From Phycisphaeraceae bacterium (GTDB taxonomy: Bacteria > Planctomycetota > Phycisphaerae > Phycisphaerales > Phycisphaeraceae): 9,328 bases of DNA. Location: contig PUMS01000122.1 in the NCBI GenBank assembly GCA_003551485.1, forward strand, positions 1 through 9,328, written 5' to 3'. The position numbers and the translations under genes are program-made. This document shows, one piece after another, positions 6,260-9,328 of the stretch. Positions within the stretch are counted from its first letter, which is position 1. Every line of letters starts with the position of its first letter. Under the pieces are notes generated by a model. It saw only the letters and a program-made list of their open reading frames with translations. It was not told where the DNA came from and searched no databases.

Positions 6260-6336
6260 CCGGCCTGGGCGTTGGAATGCATGGGCGCTGTGCCGGCACC
6301 TCCCACGCCGTGCCAGGTCCCCACCGGAGCTGCATC

Positions 6337-9328
6337 ATGCTACAACCCCTGCGAACAACCACGGTTATGGTGATGGTGGCCGCCATCGCCCTCATCGCCG
6401 CCGCGGCGATGACCTCCACAGCAAGGCCCCATGACCTGCTCACCGCCGCCGAATACAACTTCAAGAACCAGAACTGGGCCGACGCCGCCGCCGAATACGA
6501 GCGCCTGCTCGAGGCCGCGCCGGACCACCCCCGCTGGCAGCACGCCTCCGAGCGCATCATCGACTGCCACCTGCGACTCGAGCAGTTCAACGAGGCCCTC
6601 GAGGCCGCCTACCGCCACCTCGAGCGTTGCGAGGGCAGCTACCTCGAGGCCCGGGCGCGGCGGCTGCTTGGCAACCTCTACATGACGCTGCCCAAGTGGG
6701 GCACCCGCGCTGGGGGCGAGTTCCACCGCGGCCAGTGGCGGCAGGGCATGCGGGTGGTCAGCTACCGCCACGACAGGAACAAGGCCATCGCCCACCTCGA
6801 ACGTGCCCGCGAGTTGTACGCCCGATACGCCGAAGCGCCCGAAGGCGACGACCCCATGCCCGCGGCGGACCGCGAAGGCTGGGCCGAGGAGCGCATCGAG
6901 GCCCTGTTCGACCTGGCCAGTGCGTGCAGCCGGTTCGGCATCTACGAGAACCAGCCGTTCTTCTGGTTCTTCTGGTGGGGCGAGCGCGACGACACGCTGG
7001 CCGAGACCGCCGGGCAGAGCGACTTCGATGAATACCACAGCATGTGGCAGTACCACCGCAAGCGCCCGCTTGGCCTGCGCATCGATGCCGAGGGCCGGCC
7101 CATCTTCCCCACACGGCCGGCGCAATACGGTGAAGGGCTCGACAACGACCAGAAGCTGCTCTACCTGCTGCACGAGGTGCGCCGGCTCGACCCGACCGAA
7201 GAGGGCCGCTTCACCGCGCTGAGCTGGCTGCGCCAGGCGGGGTTGGCCCGGTCGCGCTTCGGCATGGACAGGCTCGATTCCTACACCGGCCAGCACGCAG
7301 CGCTGAAGGAGACGGTGCCCGAGATCAACCCGTGGGAACTGGCCGACAGCGAGGCCATCATCCTCGCCGGCGGCCGGGCCATGAAGGTGACCCTGCCCGA
7401 GACCTGGGATGTGATGGGCCTGCTGGCGAAGGTGGTGCGCGACTACCCCGACTCCGGTGTGGCCGATGAGGCGCTCTACACCCGCGGGCTCTATCACCAG
7501 AGCCGCCAGCAATACACCGCCGCGATCGAGACCTACCGCAATCTCACCGAGACCTTCCCGCAGAGCGACCGGACGGGCCACGCGCGGTCACACATCAGCC
7601 GCATCCAGCGGCCCGAGGCCATGATCAGCCCCGCCGCGGTGCAACTGCCCGACGGCAGCGCCACGCTGCAGGTGTCCTACCGCAACACCGACCGGCTCTG
7701 GTTCATCGCCCGGCCACTGGATGTCGAGGGCCTGCTGCATGATCTGCGGACGATGGACCTCGATGATGAGCGACAGTCGCATCATCACTGGCATTGGAGC
7801 CTGCACGACTGGCACAACCGGCTGACCCATCGCGTCCACCGCGACGATCACCCCTGGCACAAGACTCAGGTCATCGCCGCCGAGCACGTGGGCGCAGAGG
7901 CGCTGCGCTGGTCGGAGGCGGTCGAGGATGATGGCACGCATCGTTACGCCGAGGTCGAACTCCCCCTGCCGGTGCGCAACCGCGGCGGCTACATCATCTA
8001 TGCCTACGTCAGTGAGCCGGCCGAGGCCGATGCCGAAGTGACCGGCACGCCGCTGTTCGACCTGGGCACCAGCCGCGCCGTCTATGACCTTCAGGATGTG
8101 GCGCTGGTCGAGAAGCAGACCGACCGGGGCCGGCTCTACCTCATCGCCGATGCCGCCACGGGCGCCCCCATGCCAGGCGCCGAAGTGGAGATTCTCGAAA
8201 CGTGGACGACGTGGGAACAGAACAAGAGCGTCATTCATCGACGCTTTCACAACCTGAGAACCGATGACAGCGGCCTGGCCCTGCTGGAGGCATCCCGCGG
8301 CGGGGTCAACCGCCACCTTCATGTCCTGGTGAAGGCCGGCGATGGCCGGCTGGCCTGGTCGGGCATGCAGTACGGGCAGCGCTACTCGCCCTCGGGCATA
8401 CGCGACTCAATCATGGCTTACATGCTCACCGACCGGCCGGTGTACCGGCCGGGTCAGGAGGTGCGCTTCAAGGTCTGGTTGCGGCAGATGCGAGAGGGTC
8501 AGCTTCACAACCTGCCCAACCGGTCGATGCAGATCACCATCCGCGATGCCCGGGGCAACACGGTACACGAGGTGCGCAGGCACAGCGATGAGTTCGGCGG
8601 GCTCGACGGCCAGTTCACGCTCAGTGAAGAGGCCACGCTGGGTGTGTACACCATGCTCATTCCGGGGGTGGGCAGCCGCCAGTTCCGCGTCGAGGAGTAC
8701 CGCAAGCCCGAGTTCGAGGTCACCGTCGAGCCGGGCACCGACCACGCCAAGCTCGGTGAGAAGGTCACCGCCACCGTGCGGGCCGACTACTACTTCGGCG
8801 CACCGGTGAGCGAGGGCGAGGTCACCTACCGCATCTACCGCGAGGAATACCGCCATCGCTACTACTTCCCCAGCCGCTGGGACTGGCTCTACGGACCCGG
8901 CTACGGCCTGCCGTGGTATGAGAGCGAATGGTTCCCCTGGTGGTCGCGAATCCGCTCGTGCTTTGTGCCCCCGCCGTGGTGGTGGTACGGCCGGCCGTTC
9001 GAGCCGGTGCGCGAGCTGGTGGCCCAGGGTGAGGCCCGGCTGGATGAGCAGGGTCGCCTCGAGGTCGAGATCGACACCGGCCCCGCCCTGGCCCAGCACG
9101 GCGACCAGGACCACCGCTACACCATCGAGGCCGAGGTGCGCGATGCCTCCCGCCGCGTGGTCAGCGGCTCGGGCCAGGTCGCCGTCACGCGGCAGGCCTG
9201 GTTCGCCATGATCCAGCCCGGCCGCGGCCATTACCGCCCAGGCGAGGAGATGCGCATCCGCATCCGGCTGCTCACGCCCGACAACCGGCCGGTGCAGACC
9301 ACCGGCACGGTAACGGTCAGCGAGCTTC
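6337..9328 (+). CDS. Exported TPR/alpha-2-macroglobulin-family protein (N-terminal 997 residues)
   Basis: The frame is open from ATG 6337 (GGAG nine bases upstream) to the right edge. Residues 1-29 form a signal peptide ending STA/RP. TPR-like helices follow at about 33-100 (HDLLTAAEYNFKNQNWADAA..YERLLEAAP) and again at 360-425 (YHQSRQQYTAAIETYRNL). The macroglobulin part begins around 430. A segment DRGRLYLIADAATGAPMPGAEVEIL (about 596-620) looks like an MG2-type domain. The family hallmark LTDRPVYRPGQEVRFKVWLR is at 697-716 and VEEYRKPEFEV at 785-795. An unusual aromatic-rich insert lies at 838-888 and a His-rich stretch at 482-508. In bacteria such proteins are periplasmic or surface protease traps, often with a CxEQ thioester near the C-terminus; that region is outside the window, so trap chemistry is unconfirmed. 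The usual partner, penicillin-binding protein 1C, is not seen here. The TPR fusion suggests the planctomycete-type architecture. Confidence 0.9.
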   Translation, partial: MLQPLRTTTVMVMVAAIALIAAAAMTSTARPHDLLTAAEYNFKNQNWADAAAEYERLLEAAPDHPRWQHASERIIDCHLRLEQFNEALEAAYRHLERCEGSYLEARARRLLGNLYMTLPKWGTRAGGEFHRGQWRQGMRVVSYRHDRNKAIAHLERARELYARYAEAPEGDDPMPAADREGWAEERIEALFDLASACSRFGIYENQPFFWFFWWGERDDTLAETAGQSDFDEYHSMWQYHRKRPLGLRIDAEGRPIFPTRPAQYGEGLDNDQKLLYLLHEVRRLDPTEEGRFTALSWLRQAGLARSRFGMDRLDSYTGQHAALKETVPEINPWELADSEAIILAGGRAMKVTLPETWDVMGLLAKVVRDYPDSGVADEALYTRGLYHQSRQQYTAAIETYRNLTETFPQSDRTGHARSHISRIQRPEAMISPAAVQLPDGSATLQVSYRNTDRLWFIARPLDVEGLLHDLRTMDLDDERQSHHHWHWSLHDWHNRLTHRVHRDDHPWHKTQVIAAEHVGAEALRWSEAVEDDGTHRYAEVELPLPVRNRGGYIIYAYVSEPAEADAEVTGTPLFDLGTSRAVYDLQDVALVEKQTDRGRLYLIADAATGAPMPGAEVEILETWTTWEQNKSVIHRRFHNLRTDDSGLALLEASRGGVNRHLHVLVKAGDGRLAWSGMQYGQRYSPSGIRDSIMAYMLTDRPVYRPGQEVRFKVWLRQMREGQLHNLPNRSMQITIRDARGNTVHEVRRHSDEFGGLDGQFTLSEEATLGVYTMLIPGVGSRQFRVEEYRKPEFEVTVEPGTDHAKLGEKVTATVRADYYFGAPVSEGEVTYRIYREEYRHRYYFPSRWDWLYGPGYGLPWYESEWFPWWSRIRSCFVPPPWWWYGRPFEPVRELVAQGEARLDEQGRLEVEIDTGPALAQHGDQDHRYTIEAEVRDASRRVVSGSGQVAVTRQAWFAMIQPGRGHYRPGEEMRIRIRLLTPDNRPVQTTGTVTVSEL

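Noticed and set aside
5073..6590. A 505-codon open frame on the minus strand across the dehydrogenase and the following gene start
   Set aside because: It lies opposite a clear zinc dehydrogenase with intact motifs and crosses into the next gene. Its translation is low-complexity and rich in His, Arg and Ala, as expected from GC-rich antisense.
6340..7581. A 413-codon open frame on the minus strand opposite the alpha-2-macroglobulin N-terminus
   Set aside because: The plus-strand frame has a signal peptide, TPRs and MG hallmarks. The antisense product has no recognisable motif.

Overview
The window is GC-rich chromosomal DNA with seven protein-coding genes, two of them cut by the window edges. 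I see no rRNA, tRNA, CRISPR array, phage module or insertion sequence. The gene set and protein style suggest a Planctomycetota bacterium, perhaps of the Phycisphaerae. The clues are a very large exported alpha-2-macroglobulin-like protein with an N-terminal TPR section and aromatic-rich loops, an exported parallel beta-helix glycoside hydrolase-like protein, and a RecR with lineage-flavoured Toprim motifs. This placement is inference from protein style, not a database result.

Layout, left to right. (1) 1-1493, minus: N-terminal 497 residues of an exported right-handed beta-helix protein resembling glycoside hydrolase family GH141. (2) 1704-2333, minus: recR. (3) 2334-2511: divergent intergenic region holding a perfect 10-bp tandem repeat (five full copies and a partial one). 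(4) 2512-3000, plus: small YacP/Rae1-like NYN-domain ribonuclease. (5) 3025-3867, minus: HtpX-type membrane zinc protease, convergent with the NYN gene across a 24-bp gap with a small hairpin. (6) 3868-4101: intergenic region with a 13-bp direct repeat and a 7-bp-stem hairpin. (7) 4102-5001, minus: TauE/SafE (TSUP) permease. (8) 5106-6221, plus: zinc-dependent glucose 1-dehydrogenase-like enzyme, divergent from the permease. (9) 6337 to the right edge, plus: first 997 residues of the TPR/alpha-2-macroglobulin protein.

The genes do not form an obvious pathway or a single operon. Strand switches are frequent and most gaps exceed 100 bp. They fall into loose themes: DNA repair (RecR), RNA and translation quality control (NYN protein), envelope proteostasis (HtpX), carbohydrate use (beta-helix hydrolase, glucose dehydrogenase), anion transport (TSUP) and envelope defence or surface function (alpha-2-macroglobulin). 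I found no convincing undescribed multi-gene system. The features most worth a second look are the 10-bp tandem repeat beside the NYN gene, the aromatic-rich and histidine-rich segments of the alpha-2-macroglobulin, and the repeat/hairpin region between the permease and htpX. Many long open frames opposite or across these genes are GC-driven shadows and were left out.
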